From: [Clostridium] citroniae WAL-17108
GTDB lineage: Bacteria; Bacillota; Clostridia; Lachnospirales; Lachnospiraceae
DNA: 64,000 nucleotides
Assembly (NCBI RefSeq): GCF_000233455.1
Contig: NZ_JH376421.1
Coordinates: 395,196 to 459,195, forward strand
Direction of reading: 5' to 3'
Of the stretch, positions 25,965-34,813 are shown piece after piece. The position numbers and the translations under genes were made by a program. The notes under the pieces were generated by a model. It made no database searches and had not been told where the DNA came from. It worked only from the letters and a program-made list of their open reading frames with translations. The stretch's first letter is position 1; each line of letters starts with the position of its first letter.

Positions 25965-27799
25965 CAGAGAAAAAACAATCGCCCCCTTCCCGCATGGGAG
26001 GCCGGGGCATCCAGGCCGCCGGGGAAAAGGCCAAGGATTTTAGGGGCACCATGGTCCATCTGCTCCAATACCTGATGGTGTATAAGACCTCCATCGGCAT
26101 TGTGATCCTGTTTGCCGCATGTTCCTCCATCTTCTCCATTGTTGGGCCAAAAATCCTGGGCAAGGCCACCACCAAACTGTTTGAGGGCATGATCGCCTGG
26201 ATGATGGGCACCGGCCTTTTCACAGACTTCCGGTACATAAGGAACTGTCTTTTGCTCCTAGTGGTGCTGTACCTGATCTCAGCCCTGTTCTCCTACCTGC
26301 AAAGCTATATTATGTCAGGCGTGAGCATGAAGGTGACCTATCAGTTCCGCAAAAATATTTCGGAAAAGATCAACCGCCTTCCCTTAAGCTACTATGATAC
26401 CAGGACCCACGGGGAGGTACTGTCCCGCATCACCAATGACGTGGACACGGTGAGCCAGACCTTAAACCAAAGCCTGACCCAGATCATCACCTCGGTGGCC
26501 ACCCTGGCGGGAGTGCTGGCAATGATGATCTCCATCAGCATCCGTATGACCCTGGTGGCCATCATGGTACTTCCCCTTTCCATGGGCCTTATCATGGGGG
26601 TGGTCAAGAAGTCCCAGAAATATTTTAAGGGGCAGCAAAAAAGCCTGGGACAGCTCAACGGACATATTGAGGAGATATACGGCGGCCACAATGTGGTCCA
26701 GGTTTTTAACGGGGAGGAGGAAGCCATTGAAACATTTACCCGGATCAATGATGAGCTTTACAGCTCCGCATGGAAATCCCAGTTCCTCTCCGGAATGATG
26801 ATGCCCATCATGTCCTTTGTCAGCAACCTTGGATACGTGTTTGTCTGCCTGTTGGGGGGATATCTCACGGTCAAGAAGGTGATCGATATCGGCGACATCC
26901 AGGCCTTCATACAGTACATGCGCACCTTCACCCAGCCCATCACCCAGATCGCCAATATTTCCAATACCCTCCAGTCCACGGCAGCGGCAGCGGAACGTGT
27001 ATTTGAATTCCTGGATGAACAGGAGGAGGTGCCTGAAACCGCAAGCCCCATCCGCCCCCAGCAGGTGAGAGGGGATGTGGAGTTCAGGCACGTACACTTT
27101 GGCTACCGGCCCGACAAGCTGATCATCCATGATTTCTCGTCCTCTGTCAGATCCGGCCAGACCATTGCCATTGTAGGCCCCACCGGAGCGGGCAAAACAA
27201 CGGTGGTCAAACTGCTGATGCGGTTTTATGAGCTTAACTCAGGCAGTATCCTCATAGACGGACACGATATCCTGGACTTTACAAGAAACGACCTGCGCTC
27301 CATGTTCGGCATGGTCCTGCAGGAGACCTGGCTTTACAGCGCCAGCATCATGGAAAACATACGGTACGGGAACTTTGACAGGACGGATGAGGAAGTGATC
27401 GCCGCAGCTAAGACCGCGCACTGCGATGCGTTTATCCGGTCCATGCCCGGAGGATATCAAATGGTGATCAATGAGGAAGCCAGCAACCTGTCCCAGGGCC
27501 AGAAGCAGCTGCTGACCATTGCCAGGACCATACTGGCCAACCCCAGGATCCTGATCCTGGATGAAGCTACCAGTTCCATTGACACCAGGACTGAGGTGCT
27601 GATCCAGAATGCCATGAACAGCCTGATGCAGAACAGAACCAGCTTTGTTATTGCCCACCGCCTGTCCACCATCCGTGACGCGGACCTGATCCTGGTCATG
27701 AAGGACGGCGATATCATTGAACAGGGAAATCACATGCAACTGTTGGAAAAGAAAGGCTTTTACGCAGATCTGTACCAGAGCCAGTTTGCGCTGAACTAG
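25961..27799 (+). CDS. Heterodimeric ABC exporter half-transporter, catalytic subunit
   Basis: A 612-residue ABC exporter subunit with an extended cytosolic N-terminus (about 45 residues, rich in Lys, Arg and Gly), six transmembrane helices and an ATPase domain. Walker A is GPTGAGKTT, Walker B ILILDEATSS with catalytic Glu, and the H-loop His is present (IAHRLST). The signature is L-S-Q-G-Q, the relaxed form that contributes to the degenerate site of its partner. The start overlaps the previous stop (ATGA), so the halves are made in equal amounts. Confidence 0.92.
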   Translation: MTEKKQSPPSRMGGRGIQAAGEKAKDFRGTMVHLLQYLMVYKTSIGIVILFAACSSIFSIVGPKILGKATTKLFEGMIAWMMGTGLFTDFRYIRNCLLLLVVLYLISALFSYLQSYIMSGVSMKVTYQFRKNISEKINRLPLSYYDTRTHGEVLSRITNDVDTVSQTLNQSLTQIITSVATLAGVLAMMISISIRMTLVAIMVLPLSMGLIMGVVKKSQKYFKGQQKSLGQLNGHIEEIYGGHNVVQVFNGEEEAIETFTRINDELYSSAWKSQFLSGMMMPIMSFVSNLGYVFVCLLGGYLTVKKVIDIGDIQAFIQYMRTFTQPITQIANISNTLQSTAAAAERVFEFLDEQEEVPETASPIRPQQVRGDVEFRHVHFGYRPDKLIIHDFSSSVRSGQTIAIVGPTGAGKTTVVKLLMRFYELNSGSILIDGHDILDFTRNDLRSMFGMVLQETWLYSASIMENIRYGNFDRTDEEVIAAAKTAHCDAFIRSMPGGYQMVINEEASNLSQGQKQLLTIARTILANPRILILDEATSSIDTRTEVLIQNAMNSLMQNRTSFVIAHRLSTIRDADLILVMKDGDIIEQGNHMQLLEKKGFYADLYQSQFALN

Positions 27800-27847
27800 A
27801 TGTCCGGCGGGACGGATTCCAAGAATATAATATAGAAGGTGAAGAAA

Positions 27848-28528
27848 ATGAAAGAAAACACGCAGCACAACATAGAAGACGAGGAGCCGGTAAGTCAAAA
27901 AGGGAAGCTTAAAAAGTTCCTTTATCCCCTGCTTTTTGCCATAGTGGTCATTGGATGCAGTGCAGGCTATTATATTTACAGCGTAAACACCAATTACTTC
28001 AGCACGGATAATGCCAAGGTGACTGCCAAACTCTATTCCGTCATGCCGGTGACCAATGGAAAGCTGATCTCCTGGGATGTGGAAAACGGGGACCTGGTTG
28101 AGCAGGACCAGGTTCTCGGGCGCCAGGAGACCCTGCCCTATATCACATCCCCCATCAGCGGCACGGTAGTTAAAAATGACGGTGCCGTGAACCAGATGGC
28201 GAACGCCAGCACGCCTGTGGCAGTGGTGGCGGACACCTCCAATCTCTATATCGGTGTCAATGTGGAGGAAACGGATATTATGAAGATCCGCCTGGGCCAG
28301 ATGGCTGATGTAAAGACAGACGCATATCCCAAACGGACATTTAAAGGCCAGGTGACTGAGATCGATCCAACTACCCAGACTTATTTCACCAATACCACCA
28401 GCTTTTCCACCAGCGGGACCTACACCAAGGTGACACAGCTCATCCCCATCAAGGTAACCATTGAGAACAAGGAGAACCTTCCGCTGGTATTCGGCATGAA
28501 CGCTACCGTCAGGGTACATTTAAAATAA
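27848..28528 (+). CDS. HlyD/EmrA-like membrane-fusion adaptor, short, with N-terminal anchor
   Basis: A 226-residue protein with one transmembrane helix (about 25-45), then a biotinyl-lipoyl-like half motif (VENGDLVEQDQVLGRQ ... ITSPISGTVVKNDGAVN) and a beta-barrel (LYIGVNVEETDIMKIRLGQ). The usual coiled-coil hairpin is almost absent, which makes it short for the family. ATG 27848 has AGAAGGTGA upstream; a GTG three codons earlier lies in that site. It probably couples to the ABC exporter encoded just upstream. Confidence 0.82.
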   Translation: MKENTQHNIEDEEPVSQKGKLKKFLYPLLFAIVVIGCSAGYYIYSVNTNYFSTDNAKVTAKLYSVMPVTNGKLISWDVENGDLVEQDQVLGRQETLPYITSPISGTVVKNDGAVNQMANASTPVAVVADTSNLYIGVNVEETDIMKIRLGQMADVKTDAYPKRTFKGQVTEIDPTTQTYFTNTTSFSTSGTYTKVTQLIPIKVTIENKENLPLVFGMNATVRVHLK

Positions 28529-28549
28529 GGACACATGGGAGGTAAGACA

Positions 28550-29722
28550 ATGAAAGGAAATATGACAGTTTGGGCCATCCTCATGCTGGCAGCGGGGCTG
28601 CTCACAGGATGCGCGGGGGACAGCGGCCAGCCGGAGGTGACCACGGCCGTGGCGCGGTCGGGAAGGGACCTGTCCTCCATGGTGTGGCAGGGAACAGTGG
28701 AGGCCATGAGCACCATTGACGTGATGCCCGGCGGAAGCGGAAAGGTGGTGGCCGTACCTGCCGCAGAGGGACAGCATGTAAATGCAGGAGATATTATTTT
28801 TCAGACAGATGATACGGATGCCGGACTTTCCCTTGCCCAGGCAAAGGCGGGATATGACGCGGCGAAGGCTGCCTTTACCAGCGCCCAGAAAGCCAGCGAT
28901 GAAAACACCGGAGTGGCGCCCGCACGGATCGAATACACGGATGCCCTTAATAACTTTAACCGTGTCCAGGAACTATACGCCTCCAACGTAGTCTCACAGG
29001 TGGATTATGAAAATGCCAGATCCAGGATGGACACGGCCGCCTCCAAGCTAAAGGCGGCGCAAAACGGCCAGGACGGTAACTATGACGCGGCAAAGGCACA
29101 GATGGACAGCGCAAAAGCGGCCCTGGACATTGCCCAGAAACGCTATGATGACTGCAGTGTCCCCTCCCCCATCACCGGCATGATCACTAAGATCAATGTG
29201 GAGATCGGCCAGACAGTGTCCCCTCAGGTAACAGGCGCCACTGTGATCGATGACAGCGGGCAAAAGGTGGAGATCCAGGTGGCTGACACGGATATAGACC
29301 AGCTGAAAACAGGAATGGCCATGGACATCGGGCTGCAGTCGGCCGGCACCGCCTGCAGCGGCACCATTGGGGAGATATCAGCGGTATGCGATCCCAAAAC
29401 CGGCATGTACACTGTAAAAATACTGCTGGACCGCCAGGAGGATCTGCGCTATACCGGCCTTATGGCCGATGTAAGGGCGGCCGGCAGCCAGTCAGCCTCC
29501 TCTGTTTACATCCCATCCAAGTGCATTCTCTCTGATGACAGCGGAAGCTACGTGTACGCCATTGTAAATACATCTGTGGTCAAAACACCCGTTACCCAGG
29601 GCAGAAAGAAAAACGCATACATGGAAATAACCCAGGGATTGGAAGCGGGCAGCGAGGTGGTGCTGCAAAGCAGCAGGAACCTGGAGGACGGCATGAAGGT
29701 GAGAGTATTGACTGTAAAATAA
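28550..29722 (+). CDS. MacA-like membrane-fusion lipoprotein
   Basis: A 390-residue lipoprotein (signal peptide, lipobox L-L-T-G-C). It has the lipoyl half motif (VVAVPAAEGQHVNAGDIIFQ), a long alanine-rich coiled coil (about 90-190), the second lipoyl half (CSVPSPITGMITKINVEIGQ) and a C-terminal beta-barrel region. GGGAGG precedes the ATG at 28550. It is the second adaptor in the same operon as the ABC pair. Its gene ends six bases from the convergent phoU gene, with no terminator between. Confidence 0.88.
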   Translation: MKGNMTVWAILMLAAGLLTGCAGDSGQPEVTTAVARSGRDLSSMVWQGTVEAMSTIDVMPGGSGKVVAVPAAEGQHVNAGDIIFQTDDTDAGLSLAQAKAGYDAAKAAFTSAQKASDENTGVAPARIEYTDALNNFNRVQELYASNVVSQVDYENARSRMDTAASKLKAAQNGQDGNYDAAKAQMDSAKAALDIAQKRYDDCSVPSPITGMITKINVEIGQTVSPQVTGATVIDDSGQKVEIQVADTDIDQLKTGMAMDIGLQSAGTACSGTIGEISAVCDPKTGMYTVKILLDRQEDLRYTGLMADVRAAGSQSASSVYIPSKCILSDDSGSYVYAIVNTSVVKTPVTQGRKKNAYMEITQGLEAGSEVVLQSSRNLEDGMKVRVLTVK

Positions 29723-29728
29723 CACTAA

Positions 29729-30391
29729 CTACATGATCCTCACATTCTTGAGGGTTCCGGTCTTGGAAAATTGGGTCCACTCGCAGACATTCACCGCGTG
29801 GTCCCCAATGCGCTCCAGATATTTTGCCACCATCAAAAGATCGATCCCCTGGTCCGCCTGGTCGGGGGAGGATTTGAGAAGATCAATGACATCTGTTTTT
29901 ACTTTGTTAAACAGCATATCTACCTCATCATCCCTGTCAATGATCTTCAGCGCCTCCTCCAGGTCCTGGCTGATAAACGCCTCGATGGCATCGTGTACCA
30001 TGTTCTGCGCAGCGGACGCCATCACGGGCAGGTGCTTCACAATGTGATATGCGTGTTCGCTTTTTATGCGCAGGATCAGCTCCGCAATATCCGATGCATG
30101 GTCCCCGATACGCTCCAGGTCCGTCACCACCTTTAGGGCGGTGGACACCTGACGCAGGTCACTGGCCACAGGCTGCTGGCGCAGGATCAGGGACAGGCAC
30201 CGGGACTCAATGGCCCGCTCCATGTCATTGACCGTGCGGTCCCCCTTGATCACATCCTCGGCCATGGCGTAATCCTGGTCCTCAAAGGCTGCAAAGGTCT
30301 GTTCAATGGCGCTTTCCACCATCCTGGCCATTTCCTTTAAATCCTGTTTTAATACTCCTAATTCGTGATCATAAGTTACTCTTACACTCAT
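29729..30391 (-). CDS. phoU: Phosphate transport system regulatory protein PhoU
   Basis: A 220-residue all-helical protein made of two PhoU repeats, each with an E/D-rich metal-binding motif (DLERIGDHASDIAE near 90-105 and YLERIGDHAVNVCEW near 190-205). It links the Pst transporter to the PhoR kinase and restrains phosphate uptake. It is last in the pstSCAB-phoU operon. Confidence 0.96.
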   Translation of the reverse strand: MSVRVTYDHELGVLKQDLKEMARMVESAIEQTFAAFEDQDYAMAEDVIKGDRTVNDMERAIESRCLSLILRQQPVASDLRQVSTALKVVTDLERIGDHASDIAELILRIKSEHAYHIVKHLPVMASAAQNMVHDAIEAFISQDLEEALKIIDRDDEVDMLFNKVKTDVIDLLKSSPDQADQGIDLLMVAKYLERIGDHAVNVCEWTQFSKTGTLKNVRIM

Positions 30392-30421
30392 TCTATTTCC
30401 TTTCTGCCAACTACCCGTCTA

Positions 30422-31183
30422 TCAGCCGAAACGGCCTGTAATATAATCTTCTGTCCTCTTATCCTTAGGCATGGTAAACAGTTCATCCGTGGCGGCGTAC
30501 TCCACCACTTCACCTACCAGGAAAAAGGCTGTATAATCCGCAATACGGGTGGCCTGCTGCATGTTATGGGTTACAATAGCCACCGTGTACTTGCTCTTTA
30601 AATCATCCATCAGGTCCTCGATCTTTAAAGTGGAAATGGGATCCAGGGCTGAGGTGGGCTCATCCATGAGCAGCACTTCCGGTTCCACGGCCAGCGCCCT
30701 TGCAATACACAGACGCTGCTGCTGTCCTCCGGACAGGCCCAGGGCTGACTTTTTCAAACGGTCCGCCACCTCATCCCACAGGGCGGCTCCCCTGAGGCTG
30801 CTCTCCACGATCTCATCCAGCTGGGATTTGTTCTTGATCCCATGGATCCTGGGTCCATATGCCACATTGTCATATATGCTCATGGGAAATGGATTGGGCT
30901 GCTGGAACACCATGCCAATCTTTTTTCTGAGAAGGGTGGTGTCCACCTGGGGGTCATAGATGTCCTCATTGTCCAAAAGCACGGTCCCATCGATCTTCAC
31001 GCCGGGCACCAGGTCGTTCATGCGGTTCAGGGTCTTTAAATAGGTGGACTTTCCGCATCCCGAGGGACCGATAAACGCCGTGATCTTATTCTCATATAAA
31101 TCAAGGTTAATATTCTTAAGGGCATGATTCTCCCCATAATACAAGTTCAGGTTCCGGGTTGCAATCTTTGTTTTTGTTTCCAC
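30422..31183 (-). CDS. pstB: Phosphate ABC transporter ATP-binding protein
   Basis: A 253-residue ATPase. Walker [10 protein letters not shown], signature [12 protein letters not shown], Walker [14 protein letters not shown], and the PstB-typical N-terminus ([20 protein letters not shown]). It energises phosphate import through PstCA. The start is a GTG at 31183 with AAGGAG upstream. Confidence 0.97.
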   Translation of the reverse strand: METKTKIATRNLNLYYGENHALKNINLDLYENKITAFIGPSGCGKSTYLKTLNRMNDLVPGVKIDGTVLLDNEDIYDPQVDTTLLRKKIGMVFQQPNPFPMSIYDNVAYGPRIHGIKNKSQLDEIVESSLRGAALWDEVADRLKKSALGLSGGQQQRLCIARALAVEPEVLLMDEPTSALDPISTLKIEDLMDDLKSKYTVAIVTHNMQQATRIADYTAFFLVGEVVEYAATDELFTMPKDKRTEDYITGRFG

Positions 31184-31194
31184 GTTCTATCTCC

Positions 31195-32094
31195 TTATTT
31201 CTCCACGTTAAATCTATGGGACAGATATTTTGCCAGTCCATTGATCCCCAGTACAATGACCAAAAGTACCACTGCCACGGCAAATGCCTCATTATATTTT
31301 GCCTTCTGCATAAACAGGTACAACTGGATGGTCAGGGTTCCGCCGGATTCCAGTACTTTGTGAAGCAGGTTCTTTGGAAGGTAATATCCGCTTCCGGCAG
31401 TAAACAGCAGGGCGGCGGACTCTCCCACAATGCGGCCGATAGCCAGGATAACTCCTGTAAGGATCCCGGGCATGGCGCTTGGAAGAAGGATGGTTCTTAT
31501 CATATACCACTTGGTTGCCCCGATCCCCAAAGCTCCGTGGCGGTAGCTGTCCGGAACTGTCTTTAATGCCTCCTGGGTAGTCCTGGTGATCAGCGGCAGG
31601 ATCATCAGGGTCAGGGTGAGAGCGCCTGTGAGGATGGAATATCCCAGTCCCAGGGTATTGCCGAAAAATACCATGCCGAACAATCCAAAGATAATGGAGG
31701 GGATACCTGATAAAACTTCCGTTGTAAATTCAATGGCCCGGACCGCCTTGCCCGGCCTGGCGTATTCATTGAGGTACACGGCTGAGCCGATCCCGATGGG
31801 GGTGGCGATCAGCAGGGTGATGCCCACAATATAAAGAGTGTTGATGATATTTCCCAGGATGCCGAAGGTTCCCTTTGTGGCGCTGGAAGCAGTGCTTAAA
31901 AAAGCCCAGGTCACATGAGGGATCCCACGCACAAACACGTATCCCATGATGCCGGCCAGGATCAGGATGGAAAGACCCGCGCATCCGTATATGATTCCTG
32001 TGAGCAGGACATCCGTGGGCCTTACCCGTTTCCCATAAATGCTGTCCCTGACCACAGAGTTTTTATTGATCTGAACCGCTATATCACCTGTCAT
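31195..32094 (-). CDS. pstA: Phosphate ABC transporter permease PstA
   Basis: A 299-residue inner-membrane permease with six predicted helices and the cytosolic coupling motif (TTQEALKTVPDSYRHGALGI, then ATKWYMIRTILLP). It pairs with PstC to form the phosphate channel. The gene start overlaps the pstC end by 11 bases. Confidence 0.96.
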   Translation of the reverse strand: MTGDIAVQINKNSVVRDSIYGKRVRPTDVLLTGIIYGCAGLSILILAGIMGYVFVRGIPHVTWAFLSTASSATKGTFGILGNIINTLYIVGITLLIATPIGIGSAVYLNEYARPGKAVRAIEFTTEVLSGIPSIIFGLFGMVFFGNTLGLGYSILTGALTLTLMILPLITRTTQEALKTVPDSYRHGALGIGATKWYMIRTILLPSAMPGILTGVILAIGRIVGESAALLFTAGSGYYLPKNLLHKVLESGGTLTIQLYLFMQKAKYNEAFAVAVVLLVIVLGINGLAKYLSHRFNVEK

Positions 32095-33022
32095 TTTTCT
32101 TCTCCCCTTTCTTCAGAATCCTGGTAAGGCTTATGTTTATGCACATGATAAAGGCAAAGAGCACAAGTCCGATGGTAAACAATACCTGCCTGTGCAGTCC
32201 GGCCGCATACCCCATCTCCGACACGATGGCTGTGGTAAGGAACCGCACGGAGTTAAAGGGAAGAGGAAGGTTCACCGCGCTTCCGGACACAAGACTGATG
32301 GCCATGGCCTCGCCAATGGCCCTGCCTGTTCCCAGCACCACCGCTGTGATGATACCGGACTTGGCCGCGGGCACGATCACCTGGAAAATAGTCTGTATCC
32401 TGGTGGCCCCCAAAGCCAGGGACGCGCTTTTTAAGTGGGAGGGAACCGCTCTTAGGGAGGATTCGCTGATATTGATGACCGTGGGGAGGATCATCAGGGC
32501 CAGCACCAGGACCGCGGAGATCAGATTGGCGCCTCCCGTGAACTGGTGGGTTTCGGAGCCTTTGAATATGATAAGCTCTATTTTATACATCAGGGGATTC
32601 AGTATTAATATTCCCAACAGGCCGTAGATGACCGAGGGGATGCCTGCCAGCAGCTCCACTGCCGGACGGACCGTGTCCGCCAGTTTTTTAGGGGCCACCT
32701 CCGCCAGGAAAATGGCGGTCATAACGCCAATGGGTACGCCGATGAGTATTGCTAAAAATGTTCCCACAATGGATGTAAGTATGACAAAGAGAATCCCGAA
32801 GCTGGGGGAAGCTGCCGCCGGCTGCCATGCGGTGCCGAAGATGATTTCCAGTATACCCACCTTAAACAGTGCGGGCGTACCGCTTATGATCATGTACAAT
32901 GTGATGGATGCAACAGCCAGTACAGCGAAAAAGCCGCAGCCGGTAAAGATGGCCTGTGCAGCTTTTTCAACAGTGGACTTGCTGCTGTGGTGGGAACGTA
33001 TGGAAATTGTTTCCGCTCTCAT
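32084..33022 (-). CDS. pstC: Phosphate ABC transporter permease PstC
   Basis: A 312-residue permease with six predicted helices and PstC-type segments (FGTAWQPAAASPSFGILFVI; ESSLRAVPSHLKSASLALGA as the coupling loop). It forms the phosphate channel with PstA. AAGGAG precedes the ATG. It follows pstS after 27 bases, without the intercistronic hairpin seen in other importer operons here. Confidence 0.96.
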   Translation of the reverse strand: MRAETISIRSHHSSKSTVEKAAQAIFTGCGFFAVLAVASITLYMIISGTPALFKVGILEIIFGTAWQPAAASPSFGILFVILTSIVGTFLAILIGVPIGVMTAIFLAEVAPKKLADTVRPAVELLAGIPSVIYGLLGILILNPLMYKIELIIFKGSETHQFTGGANLISAVLVLALMILPTVINISESSLRAVPSHLKSASLALGATRIQTIFQVIVPAAKSGIITAVVLGTGRAIGEAMAISLVSGSAVNLPLPFNSVRFLTTAIVSEMGYAAGLHRQVLFTIGLVLFAFIMCINISLTRILKKGEKKNDR

Positions 33023-33049
33023 GCAGGGAAGTCTCCTTTCTGATCCTGA

Positions 33050-33997
33050 TTATTTGTCAACTGCGATCAGTCCCACGGACTTAACGATCTCAGTGCCTTC
33101 TTCGGAGTAAATATAGTCAAACAGCGCCTTTACCAGATCGTTCTGCTGGCTGATATCACCCTTGGTAGCCATAACAAAGGGACGGCTTAAGAAATAGCTT
33201 CCGGCCTTGATATTTTCCTCTGTGGGCTCAGCCCCTTCCAGCTTCAGGGCCTTAACAGTGTCGTCCAGCACGTCCAGGGATACGTATCCGATGGAACCTG
33301 GCGTGGATGCAACCTTTGCCATCACTGCGCCTGTGCTGTCCAGCTCATTGCTGTATTTACAAAGGTCCTCAAGTCCCAGCAGCTCCTCAAAGGCGCTTCT
33401 TGTACCGGAACCGGACTCACGTCCAACCACTACCACAGGAGCATCGCTTCCTCCCACATCCTTCCAGTTGGTCACCTTGCCCTCATAGAGGTCTGACAGC
33501 TGCTGCTTGGTCAGGTCCTCCACGGTATTGGAAGGATCGACTACCACTGCGATCCCGTCAATGGCCACAATGTTCTCAGCCACGCCGTTGGCCTTTTCCT
33601 CGTCCTTTAAGTTTCTGGAAGAGTTTCCGATATCAGCGCTTCCATTGTTAACAGCCTCAACGCCTGCACCGGAGCCCACGAACTCAGCTGTAACCGTAAC
33701 CTTTGGGTATTTCTCCATAAATGACTCGCTGAGCGCATTTGCAAACTTCTCCATGGAAGTGGAGCCTACCATGCTGATGGAGCCGCTTAAGTCAGCTGCT
33801 GCCTGAGCTGATGTGGCTGCCTCTTCCGAGGTTCCCTCCGTCTGCCCTGCGGTGGTGGTTGGTGCTGCCTCAGCTGCCGTGGTTGCTGCAGCTGCTGCGG
33901 TTGTCTCGCCTGCGGAACCTGAGCATCCTGCCAGTACTCCCATTGCAAGCATTGCCGTGCCCATCAGTGCCATTATTTTCTTACTGTCCATTCTCAT
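33050..33997 (-). CDS. pstS: Phosphate-binding lipoprotein PstS
   Basis: A 315-residue lipoprotein with lipobox V-L-A-G-C (Cys24-25 region), an Ala/Thr-rich linker (about 28-70) and the phosphate-binding fold (SISMVGSTSMEKFANALSE; GRESGSGTRSAFEELL is the phosphate-loop motif). It captures phosphate outside the membrane for PstCAB. GGAGG lies nine bases before the ATG at 33997. It is the first gene of the pst operon. Confidence 0.96.
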   Translation of the reverse strand: MRMDSKKIMALMGTAMLAMGVLAGCSGSAGETTAAAAATTAAEAAPTTTAGQTEGTSEEAATSAQAAADLSGSISMVGSTSMEKFANALSESFMEKYPKVTVTAEFVGSGAGVEAVNNGSADIGNSSRNLKDEEKANGVAENIVAIDGIAVVVDPSNTVEDLTKQQLSDLYEGKVTNWKDVGGSDAPVVVVGRESGSGTRSAFEELLGLEDLCKYSNELDSTGAVMAKVASTPGSIGYVSLDVLDDTVKALKLEGAEPTEENIKAGSYFLSRPFVMATKGDISQQNDLVKALFDYIYSEEGTEIVKSVGLIAVDK

Positions 33998-34065
33998 AAT
34001 ACATTGCCTCCAATTATTCTGTTTCTGTTCTGTGTATTTGTTTTTTCATGTTCACTACATTTTGG

Positions 34066-34132
34066 AGTATACATAAGTTTTACATTGGATGAAATCAAAG
34101 TATGGTATAGATTCTGTAAAATCTGTGTAAAA
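34066..34132 (-). promoter_or_regulatory. Pho-box-like control region of pstS
   Basis: Two TTTTACA repeats on the minus strand (34132-34126 and 34121-34115) are 11 bases apart, the spacing of PhoP-type direct repeats. CATACT (34104-34099) and TATACT (34071-34066) are possible -10 sites; neither has a good -35, as expected for PhoP-activated promoters. No PhoPR genes lie in the window. Confidence 0.5.
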
Positions 34133-34260
34133 CCATTTTTGTATCTGTGATTGGTATCCTCGTCCACTGAGGGTAAATATGCACAATAAATTTCTTTTTC
34201 CTTATGCATATTAATGATTTACAACCCTTTCGGATTATGATAAATTAAATTTATAAAAGA

Positions 34261-34279
34261 TATGAGGTATTACCTTATA
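34261..34279 (+). promoter_or_regulatory. Palindrome before the deaminase gene
   Basis: TATGAGGTATTACCTTATA is a near-perfect 19-base palindrome ending 17 bases upstream of the start codon, close to a TATAAA at 34252-34257. It could be an operator for the deaminase-codB unit; the neighbouring GntR regulator is one candidate. Confidence 0.4.
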
Positions 34280-34296
34280 CCAATCAGGAGGTTAAA

Positions 34297-34782
34297 ATGG
34301 ATCAGACAATTGATATTAAGAACTTAAGACGCTGTGCGGAGATTTCCAGGCAGTCACGTGCAGAAGGCAATACTCCCTTTGGAGCTCTTCTGGCAGATAA
34401 GGACGGCAACATCTTACTGGAACAGCCTAATGTTGAGATAACAGAGAATAAATGCACCGGCCATGCGGAGACTCAGGTGGCGGAGCGGGCATCCCAGCTG
34501 TACTCCAAAGATTATCTGAAGGACTGCACCCTTTACACCACAGCGGAACCATGCGCCATGTGCGCGGGAGCCATCTACTGGGCCGGGATCGGACGGGTGG
34601 TATACGGCATGACCGAGAAGGACCTGCTGGCCCAGACCGGATCAGACCCCCAGAACCCCACCTTTGACCTTCCATGCCGCGAAGTATTTGCAAGGGGCCA
34701 AAAGAAGATCGAAGTGGTTGGACCCTTTCCCGAACTTGTTGAGGAGATAGCAGAAGTGCATAAAGGCTACTGGAACAGTTGA
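34297..34782 (+). CDS. Nucleobase/nucleoside deaminase (CDA superfamily)
   Basis: A 161-residue zinc deaminase: His56-Ala-Glu58 (GHAE) and Cys86-x-x-Cys89 (AEPCAMC) bind zinc, with Glu58 as the proton shuttle. AIYWAGIGRVVYG resembles guanine-deaminase-type members, while the CodB-like permease downstream suggests cytosine. It therefore deaminates a free base such as guanine or cytosine in purine/pyrimidine salvage; sequence alone does not decide which. TadA is less likely because of the metabolic context. TCAGGAGG precedes the start. Confidence 0.85.
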   Translation: MDQTIDIKNLRRCAEISRQSRAEGNTPFGALLADKDGNILLEQPNVEITENKCTGHAETQVAERASQLYSKDYLKDCTLYTTAEPCAMCAGAIYWAGIGRVVYGMTEKDLLAQTGSDPQNPTFDLPCREVFARGQKKIEVVGPFPELVEEIAEVHKGYWNS

Positions 34783-34813
34783 TCAATCAAGCAGATGACG
34801 AGGAGGATATGAG

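Noticed and set aside
27239..28519. A 426-codon open frame on the minus strand
   Set aside because: It is the antisense of the second ABC subunit and the first adaptor gene. It crosses two clearly real genes, is rich in His and Gly and shows no domain.
34297..34782. tRNA adenosine deaminase TadA
   Set aside because: The zinc motif is shared, but the gene is co-transcribed with a base permease, and AIYWAG and the C-terminus fit base deaminases better.
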